Assembly: GCA_022616435.1 (NCBI GenBank)
Contig: JAKEET010000103.1
Coordinates: 1 to 55,761, forward strand
Direction: 5' to 3'
Source: Gemmataceae bacterium
GTDB lineage: Bacteria; Planctomycetota; Planctomycetia; Gemmatales; Gemmataceae
DNA: 55,761 bases
Shown: positions 16,369-24,372 of the stretch, in pieces
How the letters are laid out: each line of letters opens with the position of its first letter
How positions within the stretch are numbered: position 1 is the first letter of the stretch
Translations under genes and position numbers: made by a program
The notes under the pieces: generated by a model
Told to the model about the DNA's origin: nothing
Seen by the model: the letters and a program-made list of their open reading frames with translations, nothing else
Databases searched by the model: none

Positions 16369-18369
16369 TTACAGGTCTTTGATCATGTCAAAGCATGGGT
16401 GCGAGGCCTTCATCACCCGCGGATTGATGTGGTAGGCGGCGTACATATCGGCGAACCACTCGCCCGCCGCCCGGAACGAATAGCCGCGCATTCCCTTGGA
16501 GCGCGCCGAGAACTTGTAGCGGTTAAACCGGCCGGGGGCCGGGGTGGGGTAGGCTTGCTGGTACACGAAGTCGCCGATCTTGCGCGCGGCGGATTCACCC
16601 TGGTTGTACCACAGCTTCTTGGTGTGGCGGATCGCGTCGCACCACTCGCAGGCCGCCTTGCGCAAGTCTTCCCATTGCTGGGCGGTCTTGTTGTCCGGCT
16701 TGTCGGGAACGTCCGGGGTGCTGTCTTTGCCGCCCGCGAGGTAGGCCTTGATGTAAGCCGCGGGGAAGGAGAGATGGCCTGCCGCGGCGCTCGCTACCTC
16801 GTCGATCGTGAGTTCTTTCCAGCCTGCCAGGGCCTCGCCGTGTTGCCCCATGTAATTCTTGCCGTCGTCAACGGCGTGGCCGACCTCGTGCAAGGTCGTC
16901 CAGTCGAAGGAGCTGACGTTGTCGGTGTTCTCCGGTTCGCAGCCGGCGTCGCGCGCGGGCAGGCCGGAGTCGTTGGTGAGGCGACTCTTCAGGTAGGCGT
17001 CGTTGTCCACGCCCTTATCCCGGTCCATGCGCAGGTTGATCTGCTTGGTCGTCTTGGAATAGCTGCTGGTGCCCTGGGTCTCGCTGCGGTTGATGGTGAT
17101 ATTCATTGTCTTCAGCAACTCGACCTGGGCCTCCGGCACCTTGGCCATCAGGGCGTAGACGCGCTTCCAGGAGTTGTTGGCGACCTGTTTGGTGTCCTTC
17201 TCGGCCTCCATGATGATCTCTTTCAACCCGAAACGCACCTGAAGGGCCGTGCGAACAACCTCCTTCGCGGACGCCTCGTCCAGGTTGCTGATCAGCTCGT
17301 CCAGCGCAGCGGCGCCGCCTGGTTTGGCGACCAAGGCCTCGAGCTGGTCCTTGGCGACGGGCGGGTTTTTCAGCTTGGTCTCGATCGCGGCGGCGTTGTC
17401 GTATTCCGCGATCTTCTTCTTGAGCTCCAGCGCCACGGCTTTGGCCTGCGCGTAATCCTGCTTGGCCGGCCCGACCAGGTCGGCGCGCTTGGTGTCCTCG
17501 GCGATCACGACCTGCCGCCGTTTCTTGAGCGTCGCCGACAGCGTGTTCTCCGCCGGCAGGTTATCGACCTTGTCCTTCAGACCGGCATAGTTCGTCTCGT
17601 ATTCTTTCTTGTCGTTGTTGAACTTCGTCTGTGCGAGCACGAACGCGTCGATCTTGTCGGTGATCGGCTTGATGGCGGCCTTGGCGGTGGCGAAGTTTGT
17701 CGAGCCGGGCTTGACGGCGCCGGCCCGCACGGTGTCGGCGTCGTCCACCGCCTTGCGCGCCTCCTTGAGGGGCGGCGGCGTTGCCGACAGCGCAGGCAGC
17801 CCTGCGATCTTCTCGGGGACGCCCGCGTAGGCAACCCAGTAGTCTTTCTCGTCCTGGCTTACCTTGGCGTATTCCGGGACGAATGCCTCGACCTTTTGCT
17901 TGAGCAGGGTCGCGGCAGCTTTCGCCGTCGTGTAGTCCTGAGCTGCCGGTACGACGTGCTGGGCGCGAAGCTTCTCGGCGTCGTCCACGGCCTTGCGGGC
18001 GTCCTTGAGCGACGGCGGGGTCTCGGCCAACGGCGGCATGGAGGCGATCTTTTCCGGGATCCCTGCATACGCGGCGTCGTAGACGTCCTTGTCCGCAGCC
18101 TGCTTCTTGATGTCTTGTTCGAGGCTGTCCAGCCCTTTTTCGGCGACATCGTAATCGTCGATTTTGGAAGCAGCCAGGACTTCCTTGCGCCGCTCGGCAT
18201 AGGTCCCCTTGAGTGTGAGCTGCTCTTGATCGGCGATCAGGCTCACGTCCCTGAGCCGGGTCAGCACGGTCATCGTACGGCTCTGATCCTTGGGGGCCGG
18301 CGGTGGGGTATATTCCGGCGTCTGGTCCTTTTTCTTCCGACCGAAGATGCGCTTGAAAAGCCCGCTCAT
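16369..18369 (-). CDS. Helical-repeat protein with C-terminal HExxH metallopeptidase-like domain
   Basis: 666 aa, no signal peptide. After a basic start (MSGLFKRIFGRKKKDQTPEY), residues about 50-390 hold at least three repeats of roughly 90-100 residues. They share DARKAVDDAE-type and YAGIPEKIASMP-type segments (compare YAGVPEKIAGLP and YAGLKDKVDNLP) and are predicted helical. Residues 420-666 carry a zinc-protease signature: HEVGH at 494-498 (TTLHEVGHAVDDG), with a likely third ligand in GEWFADMYAAYH (Glu637). HExxH plus a downstream glutamate is gluzincin-like. I infer a cytoplasmic or delivered effector protease whose N-terminal repeats act as a scaffold. AAGGA precedes the ATG at 18369. 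It lies between the 249-aa gene (142 bp gap) and the CpXC gene (27 bp gap). Confidence 0.7.
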   Translation of the reverse strand: MSGLFKRIFGRKKKDQTPEYTPPPAPKDQSRTMTVLTRLRDVSLIADQEQLTLKGTYAERRKEVLAASKIDDYDVAEKGLDSLEQDIKKQAADKDVYDAAYAGIPEKIASMPPLAETPPSLKDARKAVDDAEKLRAQHVVPAAQDYTTAKAAATLLKQKVEAFVPEYAKVSQDEKDYWVAYAGVPEKIAGLPALSATPPPLKEARKAVDDADTVRAGAVKPGSTNFATAKAAIKPITDKIDAFVLAQTKFNNDKKEYETNYAGLKDKVDNLPAENTLSATLKKRRQVVIAEDTKRADLVGPAKQDYAQAKAVALELKKKIAEYDNAAAIETKLKNPPVAKDQLEALVAKPGGAAALDELISNLDEASAKEVVRTALQVRFGLKEIIMEAEKDTKQVANNSWKRVYALMAKVPEAQVELLKTMNITINRSETQGTSSYSKTTKQINLRMDRDKGVDNDAYLKSRLTNDSGLPARDAGCEPENTDNVSSFDWTTLHEVGHAVDDGKNYMGQHGEALAGWKELTIDEVASAAAGHLSFPAAYIKAYLAGGKDSTPDVPDKPDNKTAQQWEDLRKAACEWCDAIRHTKKLWYNQGESAARKIGDFVYQQAYPTPAPGRFNRYKFSARSKGMRGYSFRAAGEWFADMYAAYHINPRVMKASHPCFDMIKDL

Positions 18370-18511
18370 GCTTGGTCCTTTCGACGAGAAACCGCCCGGC
18401 CAACACCCTCCTTGGATGACTTCGACGCTTGCCGGGCAAGCATCCTGATTGCCGGCACAACTGGGCAAACGCGACGCTTGCCCCGGGAACGAAAAGCCAC
18501 CCAGAGAGGAT

Positions 18512-19261
18512 TCAGGAAGAACCGACAGCCTGTTTCAGCGGCGTCAGGGCTGCCAGCAGCGGTCCGCGGACAGCGACCGTGACACCGAACGGATTGGGCA
18601 ACTCGACCTCGGCGACCACGTCGTCGGTCCCCAGGTATTCCTCCAGGGCGGCGACTTGCTGCGGCGTCCTCGGCTCGGCCGTCAAGTTCTTCAAAATCGC
18701 GTCAACCTGGATGATGGCCGCGTTGGCCTCGGGGTCCTTTTCCTGGACGATCGCCTTCAAAAGCTGCTTGAGGGAAGCGATCGCGGTTTGCCGGGCCGTC
18801 TGCCAGCCCACGAGCGCCGCGTCAAGCCCCCCAGGCGCTTGTCCCGTCGGCGCTGAGCCTTGCTCGCCTTCGCTCGGCATGCCTTCGCCTTCTTCCGCAG
18901 TCCCGAGTTTCTCGGCAGCCGCTTCTTGCTCGGGTGTGGGGATGGCAAACTCGTACTGGCGGGTGGTCAGTTTCTTTGCCAGCAACTTCATCTTGGCGAT
19001 GTGCGTTGCCGACAGCTTTTTCCCGCGCCCCGCCAAGTAGATGATTTCGCCGGCCTCATTGCTCCAGCAGAAGCCTTCGTAGAAATCCTTGACTTCGCAC
19101 TCTTCTTCAAGTTGAGCCTTTTTCGGCTTCTTGGTGGAGACCACCAAGTCGCCATCACCCTTGCCGTCCGCTCGTTTCCCGGTGGCATATGCGAAGAAGA
19201 AGCGCTTCTTGCCGCTGCTTTTTTCGACTTTGGTCAGGGCAGCTCTCAGGTCGTCGGCCAT
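18512..19261 (-). CDS. Two-domain hypothetical protein, first gene of the CpXC cluster
   Basis: 249 aa, soluble, unrecognised. Residues 1-110 form an alpha/beta domain (KKRFFFAYATGKRADGKGDG, then AGRGKKLSATHIAKMKLLAK). Residues 110-150 are an acidic Gly/Pro/Glu linker. Residues 150-249 are helical (LVGWQTARQTAIASLKQLLK), ending in a conserved-looking VELPNPFGVTVAVRGPL segment. The start is the ATG at 19261 with AAGGGAG 9 bp upstream. Being first in the cluster, it may be an adaptor or regulator for the metallopeptidase-like protein that follows; that role is guesswork. Confidence 0.62.
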   Translation of the reverse strand: MADDLRAALTKVEKSSGKKRFFFAYATGKRADGKGDGDLVVSTKKPKKAQLEEECEVKDFYEGFCWSNEAGEIIYLAGRGKKLSATHIAKMKLLAKKLTTRQYEFAIPTPEQEAAAEKLGTAEEGEGMPSEGEQGSAPTGQAPGGLDAALVGWQTARQTAIASLKQLLKAIVQEKDPEANAAIIQVDAILKNLTAEPRTPQQVAALEEYLGTDDVVAEVELPNPFGVTVAVRGPLLAALTPLKQAVGSS

Positions 19262-19391
19262 TGCCAATCTCCCTTACACCTTCACCAGTTTCCGTCGAGG
19301 ATCAACCCGTGATGGGAAAACACAACACCAGCGAGCACCGACCGCGGACAGAGATATTGAACAATGGTCGCTCGGGGAAGGCAAATGAAAT

Positions 19392-19610
19392 TGTGGCAAG
19401 CTTGCTTCATTCGCAATAGCCCGGCTCGCCCGGCGGCGTACTCGACCATGTCGTTCTTGGAGACGATGAAGAACAGCACGCCGTTGGGCGGCAGTTCCAG
19501 GGCCTTCTTGAGCAGGAGCGCCGGCGCCTGCACGGTGCCGTCGCGGCACTTCCTCGACCAAGCCGCGCAATTGCTCGATAGGCGAATAAGCTAGAGTTCG
19601 AAGCGAGACC
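19392..19610 (-). pseudogene. Degenerate ORF fragment
   Basis: Minus-strand reading gives SPIEQLRGLVEE in one frame, continuing after a one-base shift (near 19548-19553) as CRDGTVQAPALLLKKALELP then NGVLFFIVSKNDMVEYA. The two halves read like one hydrophobic-core protein interrupted by a frameshift, with no proper start. The family is unknown, so the pseudogene reading is tentative. Confidence 0.3.
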
Positions 19611-19656
19611 TTCGCCGTCGGGGGTTGCCGCTGATGCTCGGTCCGGAGGGATCGCC

Positions 19657-19917
19657 ATGACTCTTGAACAACGCGTTGCCAACGCCTTGCATTCGGCGCA
19701 AGCTGCGCCGGCATTGCGTGCGCTCGTTGCCGATCTGGCCCGGGAAGGTCGCGCCAAGGCGGAGATTGTCGAGCTGCTTGAGAATTACGTGGTCCAGCAA
19801 CGTACCGCGGCCGATTTTCGTGAAGACGACGAAGAGACTGTGCTCGAAGTGCTGGACGCGCTCCGCGGTTGGTGCCACCCGGCAGCGGAACTGTTGCCCG
19901 AGAAGCCGGTGCGGTAG
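19657..19917 (+). CDS. Small acidic protein, paralogue of the 13599-13865 product
   Basis: 86 aa, helical and acidic. GGAGGG at 19645-19650 gives an excellent ribosome binding site for the ATG at 19657. Its last third (DDEETVLEVLDALRGWCHPA) matches the 88-aa protein at 13599-13865 at the LEV-D...G-C-P positions. Unlike that copy, it has no toxin-like ORF on its own strand; a degenerate fragment and an HNH pseudogene lie either side on the other strand. Function unknown. Confidence 0.6.
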   Translation: MTLEQRVANALHSAQAAPALRALVADLAREGRAKAEIVELLENYVVQQRTAADFREDDEETVLEVLDALRGWCHPAAELLPEKPVR

Positions 19918-19960
19918 CATTCACATTCTGATTGATCCGCGCTCGGCTGCGCCCGCTGGC

Positions 19961-20229
19961 TCATGCTTTCTTACCCGAGATTTCCGGAACCGTACTCTTG
20001 GACAAATGATCGTCGAGTTCCTTTACGCCGACGATCCCTTTTTCCACGAGATGGCGGGCGAAGCAGGCGAGCGCGAGGTTGCTGGCAACCGTCTTACCCT
20101 CGTGTTGTTCGGCAACGATGTGATCGATCTCGAAAGGAGGTCGTCGTAGCGCTGCGGCATTCGGCAGTATTCACAACACCCGCGAGCGCGTTCCCAGACA
20201 ATCTCGACAAGAGAGATGTTCATGACCAT
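19961..20229 (-). pseudogene. HNH endonuclease, frameshifted and chimeric
   Basis: From the ATG at 20229 the protein reads MVMNISLVEIVWERARGCCE then YCRMPQRYDDL, the CxxC-containing start of a small HNH nuclease. The frame then breaks; a one-base loss near 20136 restores PFEIDHIVAEQHEGKTVASN then LALACFA, including the DH of the HNH motif. After LALACFA the usual roughly 45 C-terminal residues are replaced by an unrelated tail starting RHLVEKGIVGVKELDDHL and ending at 19961. It would cleave DNA if intact; as written it cannot make an active enzyme. Confidence 0.72.
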
Positions 20230-20512
20230 CAAGCGCTGCGGCTGGGACGCTTGAGAACCTGCCGAGCTTTGATTTCAGAGTGGATAGAATCGAGCCAACG
20301 CGTTCGAACTCGTTCATCTCCGCATCTTCTTGGGCAGTGAGCATCCCTGCCCGAGCCTTGGCCGACAGTTCGTGCATGCGGCGGACGTCGTTCTTCAGGA
20401 ACGTCAGCCCAAGGATGGCGCGGGCCGCGCGCGGCGACATCTCTTCATCCGGGTGCAGAATGCGCATCCAGACTTCTGCTTCAGTCTTCGGCGGCAGGGA
20501 TGCAGTCTTCAT
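20171..20512 (-). pseudogene. Small partner gene of the HNH endonuclease, frameshifted near its end
   Basis: The start MKTASLPPKTEAEVWMRILH and the core ARAILGLTFLKNDVRRMHEL then SAKARAGMLTAQEDAEMNE match a small protein family commonly encoded just upstream of HNH genes in cyanobacteria and planctomycetes (known from memory). After LKSK the frame slips. Adding one base near 20266 gives RQVLKRPSRSA and a stop that overlaps the HNH start as TGATG, the expected coupled arrangement. As written, the ORF runs on to 20171 and overlaps the HNH gene by 59 bp. Confidence 0.65.
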
Positions 20513-20586
20513 GCGGAGTATACTACCGGTAAAAGGGGACAGCTTTTCAAGGGTATGACACACCACCCACACCGGTCGCGGTTGTT

Positions 20587-20677
20587 GCACGGTCTCCCGA
20601 CCGTGCCACCCGGCCCGACCGGAGGTCTCAATTTCGAAACGGCTGTGTCATGCCACGTTCCCAGAATTTGGCGAAAC
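20587..20677 (+). repeat. 91-bp direct repeat, copy 1
   Basis: Contains CCGTGCCACCCGGCCCGACC, then GGAGGTCTC, then TGCCACGTTCCCAGAAT. It aligns without gaps to 22167-22257 at about 88-90% identity. Non-coding. Confidence 0.85.
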
Positions 20678-20694
20678 GGTGGGTGGCTCGGTCG

Positions 20695-21030
20695 GGAGAC
20701 CATTGGTATCTACACAATTCAGACGATTGCCTTTCAGGCCCGTTCACGGGCCTTTCCGCGCAGCGGTGTAGGCCCGTCCTTGAGGACGGGTTGACAGGCC
20801 GGTTGAACACGTTCTAGGCCCGTTCACGGGCGTTCGCGCCGTTTGGCTTCAGCCGATCCGACGCCGCTCAAGCGGAACAGCGAGAAGTCCCGTGAACGGG
20901 ACTCGGATGCCTCTGGCGATCCCCTCACCCGCCGTCAACGGCGGGCCTACACCGCTGCGCGGAAAGTCCCGTGAACGGGCCTGAAAGACGGGTCTGCATA
21001 GTGTAGATACTCCTGGTCGGGAGACCGTGC
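20695..21030. mobile_element. MITE-like element with long terminal inverted repeats
   Basis: The inner arms 20732-20776 and 20942-20986 are 45 bp with one mismatch (CAGGCCCGTTCACGGGCC then TTTCCGCGCAGCGGTGTAGG). Weaker complementarity extends outwards (GTATCTACAC on the left, GTGTAGATAC on the right), giving arms of roughly 80 bp. The space between holds two more small CCCGTTCACGGG/CCCGTGAACGGG palindromes. There is no transposase, so it would be non-autonomous. It sits in a gene-free 730-bp stretch (20513-21244) that otherwise holds only the repeat at 20587 and the palindrome at 21157. Confidence 0.65.
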
Positions 21031-21156
21031 CGCAACGGGGGGAGACCGGCCACAACGGGGCGGTCGGGACTCGGGGCGACAAAGTCCATTTGCATTAGCC
21101 CCTAAACCGCGATACTCTCGTGTTCCTTAGAATGATGGAGCCGGACCACTCCAGGT

Positions 21157-21204
21157 CCGTTGAAAAAGGGGTCTGACCCCGGGGTCAGACCCCTTTTTCA
21201 ACGG
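21157..21204. repeat. Perfect 48-bp palindrome, GGGGTCAGACCCC family
   Basis: CCGTTGAAAAAGGGGTCTGA plus CCCC, followed at once by its exact reverse complement; 24-bp arms and no loop. It is a family member without the internal segment. It lies 40 bp upstream of the YebC-family start. Confidence 0.9.
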
Positions 21205-21244
21205 GCGGCCAGGCCCGGCTCCCTGGAAAAAAGGCAGACTTCGC

Positions 21245-21964
21245 ATGGGCAGAATCTTCGAAAAGCGCAAGCATGCAATCTTCAAAACCGCCGCGCAGAA
21301 CTCAAAGCTCTATTCCAAGTACAGCAAACAACTGTACATGGCGGCCAAGAATGGCGTGCCCGACCCGGACGCCAATCCCGTTCTGCGCAACATTGTTGAA
21401 CGAGCCAAGCGCGAAAATGTTCCGAGCCACGTGATTGACAAGGCGATTCAGAAAGCCGCCGGCAAGGGAGGCGAGGACTTCCAACCGGTGCGTTATGAGG
21501 GGTTTGGTCCCGGCGGCGCCTTGGTCATTGTCGATTGCTTGACCGACAACAATCAACGCACCATCTCCGAGATTCGCAATTGTTTCACCAAGACCGGGTG
21601 CAAACTGGCTGCCAATGGATCCGTCGTGATGTCGTTTGATCACTTGGCAATACTTTCCTTCAAGGGCGACAATGAGGAGAAAGTGCTGGAGGCCGTGTTC
21701 GCCGCGGATGTCGCTGTCGAAGAGGTGGAAAGCAAGGATGGCGCCGTGACGGTCTTTGCCCCTCCCGCCGAGTTCTACAAAGCCAAGACGGCATTGCTCG
21801 AAGCATTCCCAGGCCTTGAGCTGGAGGTCCAGGAAATCACTTTCCTGCCGCAGGCAACCAAGACGCTAGGCGGGGACGACCGGGCCTTGTTCGAGAAATT
21901 CCTGGGCATGCTCGACGATTGCGACGACGTGCAGGAAGTCTACCACAATGTCTCCCTTCCGTAG
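21245..21964 (+). CDS. YebC/PmpR-family protein (YeeN-like subgroup)
   Basis: 239 aa, cytoplasmic, single-domain architecture of the family. YebC-type proteins bind DNA as regulators, and recent work links some of them to translation through polyproline. The start MGRIFEKRKHAIFKTAAQNS and the segments LYMAAKNGVPDPDANPVL, VPSHVIDKAIQKAAGKGG, YEGFGPGGALVIVDCLTDN and DDCDDVQEVYHNV follow the YeeN (YebC_II) pattern, not the classic MAGHSKW start. Full length. It is bracketed by two GGGGTCAGACCCC elements (21157-21204 and 21965-22072), so gene plus repeats could move or be regulated as a unit. Codon choice looks a little less GC-biased than in neighbours. Confidence 0.9.
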   Translation: MGRIFEKRKHAIFKTAAQNSKLYSKYSKQLYMAAKNGVPDPDANPVLRNIVERAKRENVPSHVIDKAIQKAAGKGGEDFQPVRYEGFGPGGALVIVDCLTDNNQRTISEIRNCFTKTGCKLAANGSVVMSFDHLAILSFKGDNEEKVLEAVFAADVAVEEVESKDGAVTVFAPPAEFYKAKTALLEAFPGLELEVQEITFLPQATKTLGGDDRALFEKFLGMLDDCDDVQEVYHNVSLP

Positions 21965-22072
21965 AGGCTGTTCCAAAAGGGGTCTGACCCCTTACCTGAA
22001 TGTTCAACGACCTCAGGAGCACTCAGAATCTTGGAAGCTCTTTAGGGGGTCAGACCCCTTTTGGAACAGCCT
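21965..22072. repeat. GGGGTCAGACCCC-family element, full-length copy downstream of the YebC-family gene
   Basis: Left arm AGGCTGTTCCAAAAGGGGTC plus TGACCCC, an internal segment of about 54 bp, and right arm GGGGTCAGACCCCTTTTGGA plus ACAGCCT. The 27-bp arms pair perfectly. It begins one base after the YebC-family stop codon and could serve as its terminator. Confidence 0.85.
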
Positions 22073-22166
22073 AAGCGTTCGGTGAAAGCAGGTTTGGCGA
22101 GCGACGGGTTGACAGGGCCGGCATCGAGGAAAGCTGGAGATGGCCGAGCACGCGGTGCGGTGCGTG

Positions 22167-22257
22167 GCACGGTCGGAAGACCGTGCCACCCGGCCCGACC
22201 GGAGGTCTCCATTTCCAAACGGCTGCGTCATGCCACGTTCCCAGAATCTGGCGAAGC
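22167..22257 (+). repeat. 91-bp direct repeat, copy 2
   Basis: Ungapped partner of 20587-20677. The two copies lie on either side of the YebC-family gene and the MITE-like element, about 1.58 kb apart and in the same orientation. Confidence 0.85.
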
Positions 22258-22290
22258 GGCGCCTGGCACGGTCTTCTCTGGCTTTGTCTA

Positions 22291-22317
22291 CTCTGTGTCA
22301 CTGTGCCTCTGTGGTGA
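22291..22317. repeat. CACAGAGGCACAGTG-type dispersed repeat
   Basis: The reverse complement reads TTCACCACAGAGGCACAGTG then ACACAGAG, a short repeat I recall as common in planctomycete and other genomes. It lies just downstream of the stop of the HExxH protein gene at 22328. Confidence 0.45.
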
Positions 22318-22327
22318 ATAAGCCGGG

Positions 22328-24109
22328 CTAGCGCGCGCCGCCGGCCAGGCGTTGCATGTCCGCCTGCACGTGAACATCCCATTGCTGCTGCAGATCGGCG
22401 AGGCCCCAGTTGTAGTGATCGCGGAGGGCCCGGTCCCAGCCGCCGCGCAGGCCGTCGCGGACGAACGCGCTGAACACCTGCGGTCCGCGCTGGTGGGTCA
22501 GGAATTCCACCAGGCCGACGCTCTGGGCATAAAAGACGCCGACGAGCTGCGGTTGCGGATAGTTGTCGAGCTCCAGCAGCTCCTTGACGCCGAAGAGCCG
22601 GCCTTCGCGCGCCGCCTTGGCCAGGTTGCGGCGATGCTGTTCCACCTTGTCGTTCGGCTCGCTCAGCACCGCCATCCCCTCGTCCACCCAGCGCGGCACC
22701 GGGAATGGACCGAACTGCCCGGCGATCACGACGTGCGTGGCTTCGTGCGGCAGCACCGCCTCGAGCATGGTAGGGTTGTCCACGTGCAGGTCCAGGCGCC
22801 GGCCGACGACGCGATGCGTGCCGCGGTCGCTCTCGATCCGCGAATGGCCCGGCGAGCTCGCCGGCACGCCGGTCTGCTTGCTGTACTCGGCGGCCGTGGC
22901 GTGGAGCACCAACTCGCATTTCGGCTCCCAGTCGACGCCGTCGTTGCCGAACCACTTGCGGCTCATGTCGACGCGGGTCCGCTCGGCGACGCGGGCGACG
23001 CGCTCGACCAGCTCGCGCGGTTGGTTGTGGTAGATGCGGAAGTGCGACGTGTCGGTCACTTGCCAGCCCTGGGGATTGCGGCCGTAGTGGCGCATCGCCA
23101 GCGCCGCGGCTTCCGAAGCGGCGCGCGGGGCCGCGGCCGGCTGGGTCTGTTGCCGCAGCTCGATGGCGCGGAGCAGCTTGTTGCCTTCGGCGGACAGCGT
23201 GGGAGTTTTCGACAGGGCCAGCGCGCCGTGGACTTCCTTCTGGAGCTCGGGCAGGGCTTTGCCGCCGAGACCGGGCTGATTCAGCGCCGCCACGACGTCG
23301 TTGAGCATGCAGTACGCCCAGCTATCGCGGCACGGATCGGTGGCTTGCTGGTCGGCCTCGAAGGCCTGTTCGTAGAACATCCGCGCCTCGCGGTAGCGGC
23401 CCCTGGTGAACTCGTCGTTGGCGCGGGCGACCAGACGGGTGGCGACCCCCGCGGCATCCAGGTTGGATGGCACGCGCTGGTTGGCTGGATGGAACGGGTC
23501 GTCGGCGGCGTCCTCCATCTTGCCGCGAACGGCGCTCGGCTTGGCGCCGGTCGTGGATGCAATCACGACCGGCGCGCGGGGCGGCGAACCCGTCGGCGGC
23601 GCTGCCGGGGGCAATACGGCTCGCGGCGCTGCGGCCGGCTGCGATGGATGGCTGGCGGCGAAATTGGGCAGCGGCGTTGGCGCCACCTTGGGCGCCGGCC
23701 GCGGCCGGGCGTCGAATTTCACCGGCTTGTCGTCGACCTTGGCGGTCAGCTCGCGAGCCGCCTGGGGATCGAGGATGGCCAGCCGCTGGGCGTAGCGCTG
23801 GGCCGCCGCCGTATCGTGTTCCAGGTTCAACTTGATGATGCAATCGCGATAGGCGTCGCGGAGCAACTCCAGGAAGCCGTGATGCCCGCCGGCCCGCGTC
23901 AGTTGGCCTTCGAGAAGATCGACCGCCTGCTTCGGCTGGCCCTCGCGCAGGTATTGCCGGGCGCCGGCCATGGCCTGCTGGACCGCCAGCGTGTCGAGCT
24001 TGCGGCTCTGTTCATCGCGCGGCGGGTCGGCGCTGACGGCGGCGACGGACATGGTGACGAGAATCGTGCCGATGAGAAGCGGGGAGCGGGGAGAGACCAT
24101 GCCAAGCAT
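22328..24109 (-). CDS. Secreted HExxH (gluzincin-type) peptidase-like protein with TPR-like N-terminus
   Basis: 593 aa. A signal peptide follows the start (SPLLIGTILVTMSVAAVSAD). Residues 30-150 look like helical TPR-type units (LREGQPKQAVDLLEGQL; DAYRDCIIKLNLEHDTAAAQ), then a Pro/Ala linker. Residues 350-593 form a peptidase-like domain with HEATH at 455-459 (AVLPHEATHVVIAG) and the glutamate in RWVDEGMAVLSEP, the DUF1570/M61-like arrangement common in planctomycetes. Full active-site conservation suggests activity, but the substrate is unknown. The ATG at 24109 or 24100 fits the signal peptide; neither has a strong Shine-Dalgarno sequence. It stands alone on the minus strand. Confidence 0.78.
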   Translation of the reverse strand: MLGMVSPRSPLLIGTILVTMSVAAVSADPPRDEQSRKLDTLAVQQAMAGARQYLREGQPKQAVDLLEGQLTRAGGHHGFLELLRDAYRDCIIKLNLEHDTAAAQRYAQRLAILDPQAARELTAKVDDKPVKFDARPRPAPKVAPTPLPNFAASHPSQPAAAPRAVLPPAAPPTGSPPRAPVVIASTTGAKPSAVRGKMEDAADDPFHPANQRVPSNLDAAGVATRLVARANDEFTRGRYREARMFYEQAFEADQQATDPCRDSWAYCMLNDVVAALNQPGLGGKALPELQKEVHGALALSKTPTLSAEGNKLLRAIELRQQTQPAAAPRAASEAAALAMRHYGRNPQGWQVTDTSHFRIYHNQPRELVERVARVAERTRVDMSRKWFGNDGVDWEPKCELVLHATAAEYSKQTGVPASSPGHSRIESDRGTHRVVGRRLDLHVDNPTMLEAVLPHEATHVVIAGQFGPFPVPRWVDEGMAVLSEPNDKVEQHRRNLAKAAREGRLFGVKELLELDNYPQPQLVGVFYAQSVGLVEFLTHQRGPQVFSAFVRDGLRGGWDRALRDHYNWGLADLQQQWDVHVQADMQRLAGGAR

Positions 24110-24372
24110 CCTTGCGGTGGGTTCCGGCGGCAGGCGTCGTTGGGTCAGCCATCGCCGCGCATCCACGCGCCGGCGAGCGGACCGCCAGGAACGCACGCCA
24201 CGGTAAAAGAGCGGGCTGCTTTTTGCAAGACGAAGCTGTTCGAGCGCTGGCCTTGCCCAGGTTGACAGGGCCGGCTGGTCAGCGCGAAGATGGGAAAAGA
24301 CCTCTTTGATCTGGAATGACGGAAACGTACCGGCAGGTTGTGAGGTTCGTCCACGTCGAGTAGCATGTCTGC

